A stretch of DNA of 64,000 bases from Klebsiella aerogenes (GTDB lineage: Bacteria; Pseudomonadota; Gammaproteobacteria; Enterobacterales; Enterobacteriaceae): positions 4,338,422 through 4,402,421 of the forward strand of contig CP119076.1 of NCBI GenBank assembly GCA_029027985.1. The letters run 5' to 3'. This document shows positions 32,410 through 42,073 of the stretch, piece after piece. Below the pieces are notes generated by a model. That model did no database searches. It was not told the DNA's origin and saw only the letters and a list, made by a program, of their open reading frames with translations. A program made the position numbers and the translations under genes. How positions within the stretch are numbered: position 1 is the first letter of the stretch; each line of letters begins with the position of its first letter.

Positions 32410-33712
32410 ACCTCTTACAACACTTGCGGTTGGGCTAAGTCTCGCCCTGAGCGGCGCGGCGCTGGCAAAAGAGAAGATCGACTTCATGTTCCCGGCGCCG
32501 GTAGACGGCAAGCTGACCATGGAGATGACCCGCGTCATTAAAGAATTCAACGAGTCGCAACAGGATGTCGAAGTGCGCGGCATCTTCACCGGCAACTACG
32601 ACACCACCAAGATCAAAGCAGAATCCGCGCAGAAGGCCGGGCAACCGCCGGCATTAGTGATCATGTCCGCCAACTTCACCACCGATCTGGCGTTGAAGGA
32701 CGAAATCCTGCCGATGGACGAGCTGTTTAAATATGGTGATCAAAAGGCCGGGGATTTTTTGCTGAAGGAATTCTGGCCAGCAATGCACAAAAACGCCCAG
32801 GTGATGGGAACCACTTATGCGATCCCGTTCCATAACTCGACACCGATCCTCTATTACAACAAAACGATGTTCGACCAGGCCGGGATCAAACAACCGCCGC
32901 AGACCTGGGCCGAGCTGCTGGCTGATGCCAAAAAGCTGACCAACGAGAGCAAAGGCCAGTGGGGGATCATGCTGCCGTCGACGAATGACGATTACGGCGG
33001 CTGGATCTTCTCGGCGCTGGTGCGCGCCAACGGCGGCAAATACTTTAATGAAGACTATCCGGGCGAAGTTTATTACAACTCGCCGACCGCCATCGGCGCC
33101 CTGCGCTTCTGGCAGAACCTGATCTACCGGGACAAGGTGATGCCGTCCGGGGTGCTGAACTCGAAGCAAATCAGCGCCTCGTTCTTCTCCGGCAAAGTCG
33201 GGATGGCGATGCTCAGTACCGGCGCGCTGGGCTTTATGCGCGAAAACAGCAAAGATTTTGAGCTCGGGGTGGCGATGCTGCCAGCCAAAGAGCAACGCGC
33301 GGTGCCGATTGGCGGCGCCAGCCTGGTGAGCTTTAAAGGCATCAACGACGCGCAGAAAAAAGCGGCGTACCAGTTCCTGACGTATTTAGTCAGCCCGCAG
33401 GTGAACGGCGCGTGGAGCCGCTTTACTGGCTACTTCTCACCGCGTAAGGCTTCATACGATACGCCGGAAATGAAAGAATATCTGCAGCAGGATCCGCGTG
33501 CGGCTATTGCCCTTGAGCAGCTGAAGTACGCGCACCCGTGGTACTCCACCTGGGAGACCGTCGCCGTGCGTCAGGCGATGGAGAACCAACTGGCGGCGGT
33601 GGTGAACGATGCCAATGTGACGCCGGAAGCAGCGGCGCAGGCAGCGCAGAAAGAGGCCGACACGCTGATGAAACCTTATGTCGATAAGACCGCTCTGGCA
33701 GAAGTGAAGTAG
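32402..33712 (+). CDS. UgpB-like periplasmic substrate-binding protein
   Basis: The 436-aa protein has a signal peptide (FKPLTTLAVGLSLALSGAALA, cleavage near residue 22) and the body of an extracellular solute-binding protein family 1 member (IPFHNSTPILYYNKTMFDQA near 140). It resembles UgpB, which binds glycerol 3-phosphate and glycerophosphocholine. It overlaps the ATPase gene by eight bases and is the last gene of the operon. Substrate is inferred from UgpB likeness and from gpdQ. Confidence 0.9.
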   Translation: MFKPLTTLAVGLSLALSGAALAKEKIDFMFPAPVDGKLTMEMTRVIKEFNESQQDVEVRGIFTGNYDTTKIKAESAQKAGQPPALVIMSANFTTDLALKDEILPMDELFKYGDQKAGDFLLKEFWPAMHKNAQVMGTTYAIPFHNSTPILYYNKTMFDQAGIKQPPQTWAELLADAKKLTNESKGQWGIMLPSTNDDYGGWIFSALVRANGGKYFNEDYPGEVYYNSPTAIGALRFWQNLIYRDKVMPSGVLNSKQISASFFSGKVGMAMLSTGALGFMRENSKDFELGVAMLPAKEQRAVPIGGASLVSFKGINDAQKKAAYQFLTYLVSPQVNGAWSRFTGYFSPRKASYDTPEMKEYLQQDPRAAIALEQLKYAHPWYSTWETVAVRQAMENQLAAVVNDANVTPEAAAQAAQKEADTLMKPYVDKTALAEVK

Positions 33713-33763
33713 CGTTCGATGTTGGGCACCCCGGCTTGCGCAACGCGCCCGGGGGCCCTCCCC

Positions 33764-34744
33764 TTACTTCTCTACCGGCGCTGTCATCCAGGTATCCCAC
33801 GGCGGATTATCGGTAATTTTATCCACGATGAAATCAATAAAACTACGTATTTTCGGATCCTGATAATGGCTCGGGTGATAAAGCGCAAAGAGTCGATAAT
33901 CATTTTCCTGAATAACGTGGTCGGTCAGCACCGGGATCAACTCGCCACGGGTGATATAATCGCCCAACATATAAGTCGGTAGACAAACAATCCCCTGGTG
34001 ATGCAAGGCCGCCTGCAATAGCCCCAGGCTGCTATTAACTTCAATGATATTTTTTACATTGAGCGCACGTTGTTGCCCTTGCTCATCCTGATATCCCCAA
34101 TTACTGGAGACATTGGGGTTAATTAAGCAGTCATGCAACTCCAGATCTTTCAGCGTCTGCGGCATACCACGCCGTTCAAAATAAGGCTTGCTGGCGCAAT
34201 AGACCCAATGAATCTTACATATTTCCCGTAATGCAAAGTTCGTTGGCGGATGCGGTGTAATACGCAGTGCAATATCGACATTCTCTTCATTCAAATTAAT
34301 ATTCTGGTCGTTAAGATCGACCGAAAGGCTAACATCCGGATTAGCCTCGCGATACTCGCCATACAACCGCATCAGATGGCACACACCAAAGGCGATTGAA
34401 CAGGTTATTTTTAACTGTCCCTGAGGGTGATGATGAAAACTGGCCGTAGTGATTAATGAATCATCAAGATCGGAGAGCAACCGTTGCGCGCGAAAAAGCA
34501 AATATTTTCCTGGCTCGGTGAGCACCAGCGTTCGTGTTGTACGTTTTAACAGCACAATCCCCAAATGTTCTTCCAGCTGCGAGATGCTGCGGCTGACTGA
34601 TGACGGTGTCAAATTCAGCTTATGAGCCGCTACGGAAAAACTGTTTGATTCCACCACCTTAATGAAGACTTCCAGCTGCCGGAAAATCGCATAGTTATCA
34701 ATTTTTGTTTTAAATACAAAGGCACCACGGTTAACCGACGTCAT
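33764..34744 (-). CDS. LysR-family transcriptional regulator
   Basis: The 326-aa protein has an N-terminal winged helix-turn-helix (FRQLEVFIKVVESNSFSVAA, LNLTPSSVSRSISQLEEHLG in about residues 21-64) and a C-terminal effector-binding domain. The ATG at 34744 has AGGTG at good distance; a GTG three codons upstream is also possible. It is divergent from the permease and MetC-like genes and probably controls them. It converges on the binding-protein gene. Confidence 0.88.
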   Translation of the reverse strand: MTSVNRGAFVFKTKIDNYAIFRQLEVFIKVVESNSFSVAAHKLNLTPSSVSRSISQLEEHLGIVLLKRTTRTLVLTEPGKYLLFRAQRLLSDLDDSLITTASFHHHPQGQLKITCSIAFGVCHLMRLYGEYREANPDVSLSVDLNDQNINLNEENVDIALRITPHPPTNFALREICKIHWVYCASKPYFERRGMPQTLKDLELHDCLINPNVSSNWGYQDEQGQQRALNVKNIIEVNSSLGLLQAALHHQGIVCLPTYMLGDYITRGELIPVLTDHVIQENDYRLFALYHPSHYQDPKIRSFIDFIVDKITDNPPWDTWMTAPVEK

Positions 34745-34955
34745 CTTTTTCACCTGCTATGTATCCATAAAACCGTCCCTGATCTACTTTTGCGTCAAAT
34801 GCAAAATTCTTTTCATTTATTAGCACCGTTCGGCTCTTTCTATTCCCATGCAATATTCATAGTATTTAATGGCACTGAAAAGGCTAATATTCCGTAAAAG
34901 CATCTTACCATACACTATTCGCATCACATCCAATAATTATATGCGGGAATAAAAC

Positions 34956-36242
34956 ATGACAGAGATCACAACAAATAAACAGGATGCACAAGAAGGATAC
35001 GATCATGTTCCATTTACAAAGTACGATGTGGGATGGGTAATACTTTGCATCGGTATGGCTATTGGCTCAGGAATTATTTTCATGCCAGTACAAATAGGAA
35101 TAAAAGGAATCTGGGTATTTATTGCATCCGTATTTATTGCCTACCCGGCAATTTATTTTATGCAAACGTTATATTTAAAAACGCTGTCAAAGAGTGAAAA
35201 CTGCGAAGATTATACCAGCGTCATCACCCAATACCTTGGTAAAAACTGGGGAGTATGGTTAGGGTTTGCCTATTTTTTGATGCTGCTCAACGGGATCCTC
35301 TCCTACTCTCTGGTCGTCACCTTTGACAGCGCCTCCTATATCCAGACCTTCGGCCTGACGAAAGGACTGTTGTCAGATTCAGTCTGGTACGGGTTGGCAG
35401 TACTGATTTTGTTGGTCAGTATCGCCTCGCAAGGGGAGCGTTTGTTGTTTAAAATCTCCGGGCCGATGGTCTGCGTCAAGCTCGGCATCATCGTCGTGCT
35501 GGGCGTGGTGATGGTTCCACACTGGAACTTCAATAACATCACCGCCTTCCCACCGCTGATGCCCTTTTTACGCGATGTCTTCCTGACGCTGCCGTTTACT
35601 TTGTTCTCGATCCTGTTTGTGCAAATTCTCAGCCCAATGAACATCGCCTATCGTCGGGTAGAAAAAGACAAGCGCATCGCAACATTCCGGGCGATTCGCG
35701 CCAACCGTGTTGCCTATATTATTCTGGTTGTATCCGTACTTTTCTTCGCTTTTTCTTTTACTTTCTCGGTCAGCCACGATCAAGCCGTTGAAGCGTTTAA
35801 TGAAAATATTTCCGCACTCGCCATCGCGGCAAAAGTTATTCCCGGCCCGATTATTGCGGTGATGAGTGCAGTACTCAATATTTTCGCCATCTTTACAGCA
35901 TTCCTGGGGATCTACCTTGGATTCCAGGAAGCGGTAAAAGGTATCGTCATCAATATTATTAGCCGCTTCATTCCTGAAGATAAAATTAATAAAAATACTC
36001 TGCATATCGCAATTTGTATTGCAGTAGTATTGGGATTATGGGGTTGGATATCGACACGATTTTCTATTCTCTTTTTTATGCAGTTAAGTGGACCGCTATT
36101 TGGTCTGGTTTCCTGTCTCATTCCTTGCTACCTGGTTTACAGAGTTCCCGCATTGCATAAACTAAAAGGAGCGAGCGTCTGGTTCATTATCTTCTTTGGC
36201 ATTTTACTGTGCCTCTCTCCATTCTTTAAATTTTTCGAATAA
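34956..36242 (+). CDS. HAAAP-family amino-acid permease
   Basis: The 428-aa inner-membrane protein has about eleven hydrophobic segments and the HAAAP family opening ([20 protein letters not shown], residues 25-44), like SdaC, TdcC and YhaO-type serine/threonine transporters. A MetC-like lyase follows after 38 bases, so the imported amino acid is probably a substrate of that lyase, perhaps a sulfur amino acid or serine-type compound. The 211-bp upstream gap should hold a LysR-regulated promoter. Confidence 0.87.
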   Translation: MTEITTNKQDAQEGYDHVPFTKYDVGWVILCIGMAIGSGIIFMPVQIGIKGIWVFIASVFIAYPAIYFMQTLYLKTLSKSENCEDYTSVITQYLGKNWGVWLGFAYFLMLLNGILSYSLVVTFDSASYIQTFGLTKGLLSDSVWYGLAVLILLVSIASQGERLLFKISGPMVCVKLGIIVVLGVVMVPHWNFNNITAFPPLMPFLRDVFLTLPFTLFSILFVQILSPMNIAYRRVEKDKRIATFRAIRANRVAYIILVVSVLFFAFSFTFSVSHDQAVEAFNENISALAIAAKVIPGPIIAVMSAVLNIFAIFTAFLGIYLGFQEAVKGIVINIISRFIPEDKINKNTLHIAICIAVVLGLWGWISTRFSILFFMQLSGPLFGLVSCLIPCYLVYRVPALHKLKGASVWFIIFFGILLCLSPFFKFFE

Positions 36243-36280
36243 ACGACGCCACAAAAGCGCTATTTTTGACGAGGTTTAGC

Positions 36281-37462
36281 ATGAGCACTAAAAAAACAGA
36301 GACATTCAGTATCGGCACCCGTATTACCCAGGTGGGTCGCGATCCCGAAAAGCAGCATGGCTTTGTTAATGGAGCGATTTACCGCGGTTCTACCGTCGTC
36401 TTCCCAACCGTCAGCGATATTGAAAACAATCGCGCAGAATTCAACTACGGTACGATGGGGACGCCAACTATCGCTAATCTGGAGAATGCCTGGAGCGAGT
36501 TGGCAGGCGCTGCGGGAACGGTACTCTCCCCCTCCGGACTTGGCGCGATTGCGCTGGCGTTGTTCACTACTCTCAAAGCTGGCGATCATCTGCTGATGCC
36601 TGACAGCGTCTATAAACCAACACGGTTATTTTGCGCTGGTATGCTGGCGAAAATGAATATTGAAACGACTTACTACGATCCGCTCATCGGCGCCGGGATC
36701 GAAGATCTTTTCCGCGACAATACCACGACCCTGTTTCTCGAATCCCCCGGCTCGCAAAGCTTCGAAATTCAGGACGTACCCGCGATGACCGCACTGGCGA
36801 AACAGCGCGGCATCGCCACCATTATCGACAATACCTGGGCGACGCCGATCTTCTTTCGCGCTCACGAACACGGCTGCGACATCAGCGTCGAAGCCGGGAC
36901 GAAGTATCTCAGCGGCCATTCCGACTTATTAATGGGGATCGTCTCAGCCAATGACGCCTGGTGGCCGAAGCTGCGTGAAACCTATGACCTGATGGCGATG
37001 TTACCGGGGGCAGAAGATTGCTTCCTGGCTCTACGAGGGCTGCGCACCATGTTTATCCGCCTGAAAGAAGCGGAAAAACGCGGGCTGGAAATGGCGGCCT
37101 GGTTACAGTCGCGCCCCGAAGTTCAGAAGGTGCTGCATCCGGCATTCGCGGATTGTCCCGGCCATGAAATCTGGAAGCGTGATTTCACCGGTTCTTCGGG
37201 GTTGTTCTCGATTGTGCTGCAGCCGGAATTCAGTAAAAAAGCGGTCGATAGCCTGCTGGATAACCTTACGATCTTCGCAATGGGCTATTCCTGGGGTGGT
37301 TTTGAAAGCCTGATTATTCCTTTCAACTGCGCGGAGTATCGTAGCGTAACGCAATGGCAGCCGGGAGGATTAACGCTGCGCCTGCAAATTGGCCTTGAGG
37401 ATGTCGAAGAACTGAAAGCGGATCTGGAGCAGGGGTTTGCCAGAATGCGGCAGTTTGTCTGA
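36281..37462 (+). CDS. MetC-like PLP-dependent beta-lyase
   Basis: The 393-aa protein belongs to the Cys/Met metabolism PLP family, with the PLP lysine in VEAGTKYLSGHSD (about Lys208), an upstream Tyr in YRGST and FNYGTMGTP, and the MetC-type end YSWGGFESL...LRLQIGLED. Such enzymes cleave cystathionine or cysteine to pyruvate, ammonia and a thiol. The genomic metC normally lies elsewhere, so this would be a second lyase, coupled with a permease and a LysR regulator as a small amino-acid use locus. The ATG at 36281 fits the family start. Confidence 0.88.
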   Translation: MSTKKTETFSIGTRITQVGRDPEKQHGFVNGAIYRGSTVVFPTVSDIENNRAEFNYGTMGTPTIANLENAWSELAGAAGTVLSPSGLGAIALALFTTLKAGDHLLMPDSVYKPTRLFCAGMLAKMNIETTYYDPLIGAGIEDLFRDNTTTLFLESPGSQSFEIQDVPAMTALAKQRGIATIIDNTWATPIFFRAHEHGCDISVEAGTKYLSGHSDLLMGIVSANDAWWPKLRETYDLMAMLPGAEDCFLALRGLRTMFIRLKEAEKRGLEMAAWLQSRPEVQKVLHPAFADCPGHEIWKRDFTGSSGLFSIVLQPEFSKKAVDSLLDNLTIFAMGYSWGGFESLIIPFNCAEYRSVTQWQPGGLTLRLQIGLEDVEELKADLEQGFARMRQFV

Positions 37463-37477
37463 TTGGTTGAACTCAAC

Positions 37478-37504
37478 CGCTCATCGGCAAGCCGCCGATG
37501 AGCG
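37478..37504. terminator. Perfect hairpin between lyase gene and iolT
   Basis: CGCTCATCGGC and GCCGATGAGCG form an 11-bp perfect stem with a 5-nt loop in the 51-bp gap between convergent genes. It lacks a long T-run, so bidirectional termination is likely but inferred. Confidence 0.65.
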
Positions 37505-37513
37505 TCTGGCTGA

Positions 37514-39010
37514 TTAGATTTTATCCGCCTGCGACGAAGCCCAGGATTTACGCGCGTAGGCTTTTCCCGCTGCGCTGGTATCCAGCTTCTCACGCAGATA
37601 GTGTTCGATCTGCTCAAGGCTGCGGTTACGCGTTTCCGGTACACATTTGATCACGAAGATTGCCCCAAAGATGCCAATCCCTGCGAAGATAAAGAAGGTG
37701 CCTGAAAGGCCAACCCACGACAGTAAGATCGGGAAAAACAGCGAGATCAGGAAGTTGGCGATCCACATCGCGAACACCGCTCCGCCCATAAACATCCCAC
37801 GCATTCGGGTTGGGAAGATTTCCGATAGCAGCAGCCAGGTCACTGGCGATAAAGCTCCCTGCTGGAAGCTCAGGAACATCAGCATCCCCGCCAGTACCAT
37901 ATAAGCGCGCAGCGCGTCCGGCTGCCCATTGACCGTTTCCGGCAACAGATAACTCACAGCGCCAATAAACACCAGACAGGCGGTACAACCAAACTGGCCG
38001 ATCATCGTCATCGGCCGACGACCGATTTTACCTAGCATCCAGATGCCGACGAAGGTCATCAGTACCGAGACCACACCGTTGGCGATGGTGGCGAACAGCG
38101 CGGCGTTATCGGTCATACCGACCGAGGTCAGGACCGTCGGCGCATAATACATAATGGTATTGACGCCAGTGAGCTGCTGGATAACCGCCACACCAATACC
38201 AATCATGAACAGCTTAAACAGCCATGGCGTCATGATTTCGCGCATTTTCGGCTTGCCCAGATTACGCTGCTCATCGAGGGTTTCCGTAATTTCCAACAGC
38301 TCCCACTCGACGTCATCTTTACGCCGCGTACGCTCCAGCACCCGGCGCGCTTCCGCCAGACGGCCTTTCATCGCGTACCAGCGCGGCGTGTCCGGCATAA
38401 ACATCATGCCAAACCACAGCAGTACGGCAGGCAGCGTGGCGACCGCCAGCATCCAGCGCCAGGTGCTCTCGCCGCCCCACAACTCGTGGAAGGTGGCGTT
38501 GGAGATATAGGCCAGCAGCTGACCGGAGACAATCATCAGCTCCTGCAGCGTCACCAGTTGTCCACGTTTGTTGGCAGGCGCCATTTCGGCGATATACACC
38601 GGCACCGTGGCCGCCGCACCACCGACCGCCACGCCGAGAACCAAGCGGAAGAAAATCATCCAGTTGACGTCCGGCGCGAGCGCCGTGCCCACCGCGCCGA
38701 TGGCGAAAATAACCGCCAACCAAAGGATGATTTTCTTTCTGCCTGCGGCGCTGGCCAAATGACCAGACAGCAGCGCGCCGAACGCGGCGCCAAACAGCAA
38801 CGAACTGGTGACCAGCCCGGTGGTAAACGGCGTGAGATGTAGCTCTTTGCCCATAAACAGCAAAGCGCCGGAAATCACCCCGGTATCGTAGCCAAAGAGT
38901 AAGCCGCCTAAGGTCGCAATCAGCGCGACGATCTTAACAAACGGCGTTGCCGGAGCGTCGCTATTCGGCCCCGACGCTTTATTGAGTGTGAGATATTGTT
39001 CCTGTGACAT
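37514..39010 (-). CDS. iolT: Myo-inositol MFS transporter (IolT-like)
   Basis: The 498-aa sugar porter of the major facilitator superfamily has twelve hydrophobic segments, the opening GGLLFGYDTGVISGALLF, the loop motif GRRPMTMIGQ in the middle and the sugar-porter end PETRNRSLEQIE. Position as last gene of the iolD-G-H-E run and likeness to B. subtilis IolT make myo-inositol the likely substrate, in symport with protons. The ATG at 39010 has GGAG upstream; the frame is open 41 codons further. Confidence 0.88.
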   Translation of the reverse strand: MSQEQYLTLNKASGPNSDAPATPFVKIVALIATLGGLLFGYDTGVISGALLFMGKELHLTPFTTGLVTSSLLFGAAFGALLSGHLASAAGRKKIILWLAVIFAIGAVGTALAPDVNWMIFFRLVLGVAVGGAAATVPVYIAEMAPANKRGQLVTLQELMIVSGQLLAYISNATFHELWGGESTWRWMLAVATLPAVLLWFGMMFMPDTPRWYAMKGRLAEARRVLERTRRKDDVEWELLEITETLDEQRNLGKPKMREIMTPWLFKLFMIGIGVAVIQQLTGVNTIMYYAPTVLTSVGMTDNAALFATIANGVVSVLMTFVGIWMLGKIGRRPMTMIGQFGCTACLVFIGAVSYLLPETVNGQPDALRAYMVLAGMLMFLSFQQGALSPVTWLLLSEIFPTRMRGMFMGGAVFAMWIANFLISLFFPILLSWVGLSGTFFIFAGIGIFGAIFVIKCVPETRNRSLEQIEHYLREKLDTSAAGKAYARKSWASSQADKI

Positions 39011-39163
39011 AAAAGACTCCAGTAACCTACCTTGTAGGGGGAAGATATGCTCTTGTCTGAATGCAGAGGCCTCCTGCCTCACGGACGTGTTGTGCTCGTG
39101 TGGTTCTATTGAGGCTGAGAAAAAGCAGGCCACTCAGCTGTGTGGCCTGAAGTGCATCAACGA

Positions 39164-40063
39164 TCAGATTTCTGCCGTTTCGCGGATGTATTTACGCGCT
39201 TTCACAGCGTATTCGAAGGGGTTCGCCAACGCAGGATCTTGTTCGGCTTCAACGACCATCCAGCCCTTGTAGCCATAGTCATCCAACAGTTGGAAGACCG
39301 GTCGAAAATCTATTGCGCCGTCGCCCGGCACGGTGAAGGTGCCCTTCTTAACGCCGTCGAGAAACGAGAGTCCTTCGCGACGCACCTGTTCAATCACCGC
39401 GGGTCGTACGTCTTTCAGGTGCACATGATTAATGCGCGGCAGATACTTTTTCAGAATGGCCAGCATCGGCGCTTCACCGCCTTCCGAATACCAGGCGTGG
39501 CCAGTGTCGTAGAGCAGGAAGACGCGTTCATCCACCAGCGACATAAACGTGTCGATCTCCGCGGTAGTCTGAATGCCGGTCCCCATATGGTGATGCAGGC
39601 AGACCTGCATTCCCTTCTCCGCCGCCAGCTTACCCAGCGTGTTATAACCTTCGGCAACACGCTGCCACTCTTCGTCGCTGAAGCACGGCTTCACATCGCC
39701 GAGAATCGGTTTATCGAGTCCCTGGATGCTGCCGCTCTGTTCAGAACAGCCAATCACTTTCGCACCCATCTCATGAAGGAAATTCATGTGGTTAACGAAT
39801 TCATCAATGGTTTTTTCCCGCTGGCCGTTGGCGAAGAAAGTACTGAACCAGGCGTTGCAAATCTGCATGCCGCGGATATCCAGCATCGGCTTCAGCACCG
39901 CCGGGTCGCGCGGATATTTGCTGCCGACTTCGCTACCGGTAAACCCGGCCAGCGCCATTTCACTAACCGTTTGCTGGAAGGTGTTTTCACTCCCCAACTC
40001 AGGCATATCATCGTTAGTCCAACCGATAGGGGCGATAGCCAGTTTGACGTTATCTTTGTTCAT
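39164..40063 (-). CDS. iolE: Inosose dehydratase IolE
   Basis: The 299-aa TIM-barrel enzyme dehydrates 2-keto-myo-inositol to 3D-trihydroxycyclohexane-1,2-dione, the second step of inositol breakdown. The start [20 protein letters not shown] and the metal-site stretches [20 protein letters not shown] and HVHLKDVR match IolE, and the length is typical (about 297 aa). It lies 23 bases after iolH and 153 before iolT. Confidence 0.94.
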   Translation of the reverse strand: MNKDNVKLAIAPIGWTNDDMPELGSENTFQQTVSEMALAGFTGSEVGSKYPRDPAVLKPMLDIRGMQICNAWFSTFFANGQREKTIDEFVNHMNFLHEMGAKVIGCSEQSGSIQGLDKPILGDVKPCFSDEEWQRVAEGYNTLGKLAAEKGMQVCLHHHMGTGIQTTAEIDTFMSLVDERVFLLYDTGHAWYSEGGEAPMLAILKKYLPRINHVHLKDVRPAVIEQVRREGLSFLDGVKKGTFTVPGDGAIDFRPVFQLLDDYGYKGWMVVEAEQDPALANPFEYAVKARKYIRETAEI

Positions 40064-40086
40064 CTTGGTGCTCCTGCCGCCGCGCC

Positions 40087-40971
40087 TTAACGGCGCAGCA
40101 ATTCACGTTCAATAAGTTCACGCGTTTCCACGGCCTGATGTTTCATCTTTTCGGGGTAACCGAACAGCGAGGTACAGACGATCGGTTCGCCGCCAACGTT
40201 AAAGGTCTGTTCGGCAAAACGCATATCGCGTAGCGTGCGGAACAAAGCGTCGAAATCGACATCCCCTTCGCCGACGCCGACATGCTGATGCACAGCGGCA
40301 TCCACGCCCGGTGGATTGACGATATAGCGGCAGTGTTTGGTGTGATTGCGGGTATCGGCAATTAACACGTGCGACAAGTCCTGACCGGCGTAGCGCAGCA
40401 TCTTCTCGACTTCGCCTTTGCCTTTGTCATAGAAGAAAGTATGCGGGACGCTATACACGTACTTCACGTTGTCGCTACGGAAGGACTTCACGATGTCGAC
40501 GGTCTCGTTGTTTTCTTCGCAAAAGTCCCACGGATGCGCCTGGATTTCGACGCGGATCCCTTCGCGTTCGAAGATAGGCAGTAGTTCTTCCATCGAGCGA
40601 TAGAACATCTCTTCACAAATTTCCGGCTGGTTGGGATCGCCGGAGAATTCTGTGTTGATGACCTGTACGCCCATCTCCACCGCCACTTCAATTAGCCGTT
40701 TCCAGTTCTTCACCGCTGCCTGGCGACGCAACTCATCCGGGCCGGACCAGCGATAAACGCAGATGAACGAGGAGAGCTCAACGCCGTTATCGCGCAGCGC
40801 CTGCTTATACTCGGCCATGATCTCCCGGCTGGCGCGCGGGTGTTTATAGAACGGGTTAATCTGCGGGTGCGGCGACTGCTCAATATACTTGTAACCCCAC
40901 TCCGCCACCTGCTGGACCATCCGGGTAATCCCGAGGTCTCGAATCACATCCACATCAAAAGCAATTTTCAT
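40087..40971 (-). CDS. iolH: IolH-like sugar phosphate isomerase/epimerase
   Basis: The 294-aa TIM-barrel protein starts [19 protein letters not shown] and contains [20 protein letters not shown] and [20 protein letters not shown], which closely follow B. subtilis IolH as I recall it. The exact reaction of IolH is not settled; it belongs to the xylose-isomerase-like family with a divalent metal site. It lies between iolG (41 bases) and iolE (23 bases) in the same direction. Confidence 0.88.
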   Translation of the reverse strand: MKIAFDVDVIRDLGITRMVQQVAEWGYKYIEQSPHPQINPFYKHPRASREIMAEYKQALRDNGVELSSFICVYRWSGPDELRRQAAVKNWKRLIEVAVEMGVQVINTEFSGDPNQPEICEEMFYRSMEELLPIFEREGIRVEIQAHPWDFCEENNETVDIVKSFRSDNVKYVYSVPHTFFYDKGKGEVEKMLRYAGQDLSHVLIADTRNHTKHCRYIVNPPGVDAAVHQHVGVGEGDVDFDALFRTLRDMRFAEQTFNVGGEPIVCTSLFGYPEKMKHQAVETRELIERELLRR

Positions 40972-41012
40972 CGTCGTTACCTGCTTAATACGTTACGTCG
41001 GTGAAGGATGAC

Positions 41013-42026
41013 TTAGCGCTGGTAGAACGCCGGGCATTCAGGCAACGTGACGGCTACCGGTTCATCACATTCCTGTGCCTTCAGGCAGGCGTCGGCAGCG
41101 ACCGATGCCGCGTAACCGTCCCAGGCGGATGGTCCCTGCAGCTTGCCGGCTTTAACATCGTTGATGAATGCCTGCAGTTCGACGTCGTAAGCTTTGATGA
41201 AGCGGTCTTTCCAGTCAGTAAGGATGGCGGTCGACAGGCTGGCGGCTTTACGCATCTCGACCGCCGATGGTTCCGGCAGGCGCGCAATACCAGTTTCGCC
41301 AACTACTTCACACTGGATGTCGTAGCCGTACTGACAGTTAACGAAGACTTCGACGTCGATCAGCGTACCTTTTTTGGTTTCAAACGAGACGATCTGTGGA
41401 TCTTTCAGCCGCGCATGGGTGTGAGATGTTGAGCGAGGGAAGCGCACCTGCACGGAACGGTAGTCGTCGTTCAACAGCCAGCGCAGCACGTCCAGCTCAT
41501 GGATCAGGGTGTTGGTGATCGCCATATCGGTGGTGTAGTTCTCGCCGACTGACTGGTTACGGTGGGCGCAGCGCAGCATCAGCGGCGCGCCGATATCGCC
41601 GTCATCAATCACCTTCTTCAGCGCCAGATAGCCTTCATCGTACGGCCGCATAAAGCCAACCTGCACCAGGCGACGCCCGGCTTTCATTTCTGCATCAACG
41701 ATACGGCGACAACCTTCCGCGCTCATCGCCAGCGGCTTCTCGCAAAATACCGGCTTACCGGCGGCGATCGCCGCCAGAGTAAATTCTTCGTGGGTCGGAT
41801 CCCAGGAGGTCACCAGCACCGCGTCAACGTCACTGGCCTTAATCACATCATGACCATCGGCGTAAACTTCCGCCTGCACGCCCGGCAGCGCCACCGCCGC
41901 TCGCGCGTTATCAGCATTAATATCGGAAACGGCGACCACGGTCGCCCCCTGTAAGACCTGGGTGCAGCGACGGATATGTTCTTTACCGATGGCGCCTGCG
42001 CCGATGACACCTAATTTGAGTGACAT
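41013..42026 (-). CDS. iolG: Myo-inositol 2-dehydrogenase IolG
   Basis: The 337-aa NAD-dependent enzyme oxidises myo-inositol to 2-keto-myo-inositol, the entry step. The Rossmann motif [12 protein letters not shown] is at residues 6-17, the family EKP motif in [12 protein letters not shown] near 95, and [14 protein letters not shown] with the catalytic Asp/His pair near 172-182. Length as in GFO/IDH/MocA-family IolG. It is the second gene of the iolD-led operon, 47 bases after iolD. Confidence 0.94.
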   Translation of the reverse strand: MSLKLGVIGAGAIGKEHIRRCTQVLQGATVVAVSDINADNARAAVALPGVQAEVYADGHDVIKASDVDAVLVTSWDPTHEEFTLAAIAAGKPVFCEKPLAMSAEGCRRIVDAEMKAGRRLVQVGFMRPYDEGYLALKKVIDDGDIGAPLMLRCAHRNQSVGENYTTDMAITNTLIHELDVLRWLLNDDYRSVQVRFPRSTSHTHARLKDPQIVSFETKKGTLIDVEVFVNCQYGYDIQCEVVGETGIARLPEPSAVEMRKAASLSTAILTDWKDRFIKAYDVELQAFINDVKAGKLQGPSAWDGYAASVAADACLKAQECDEPVAVTLPECPAFYQR

Positions 42027-42073
42027 GATGGTTCTCTCCGTAGTTCTGTAGGGTTCAGGGTTCGTGTTCTTTG

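Noticed and set aside
39140-40090. 316-aa ORF antisense to iolE
   Set aside because: It runs opposite to a well-recognised gene and has arginine/histidine-rich shadow composition. The same holds for long antisense ORFs at 32654-33295 and 56364-57323.
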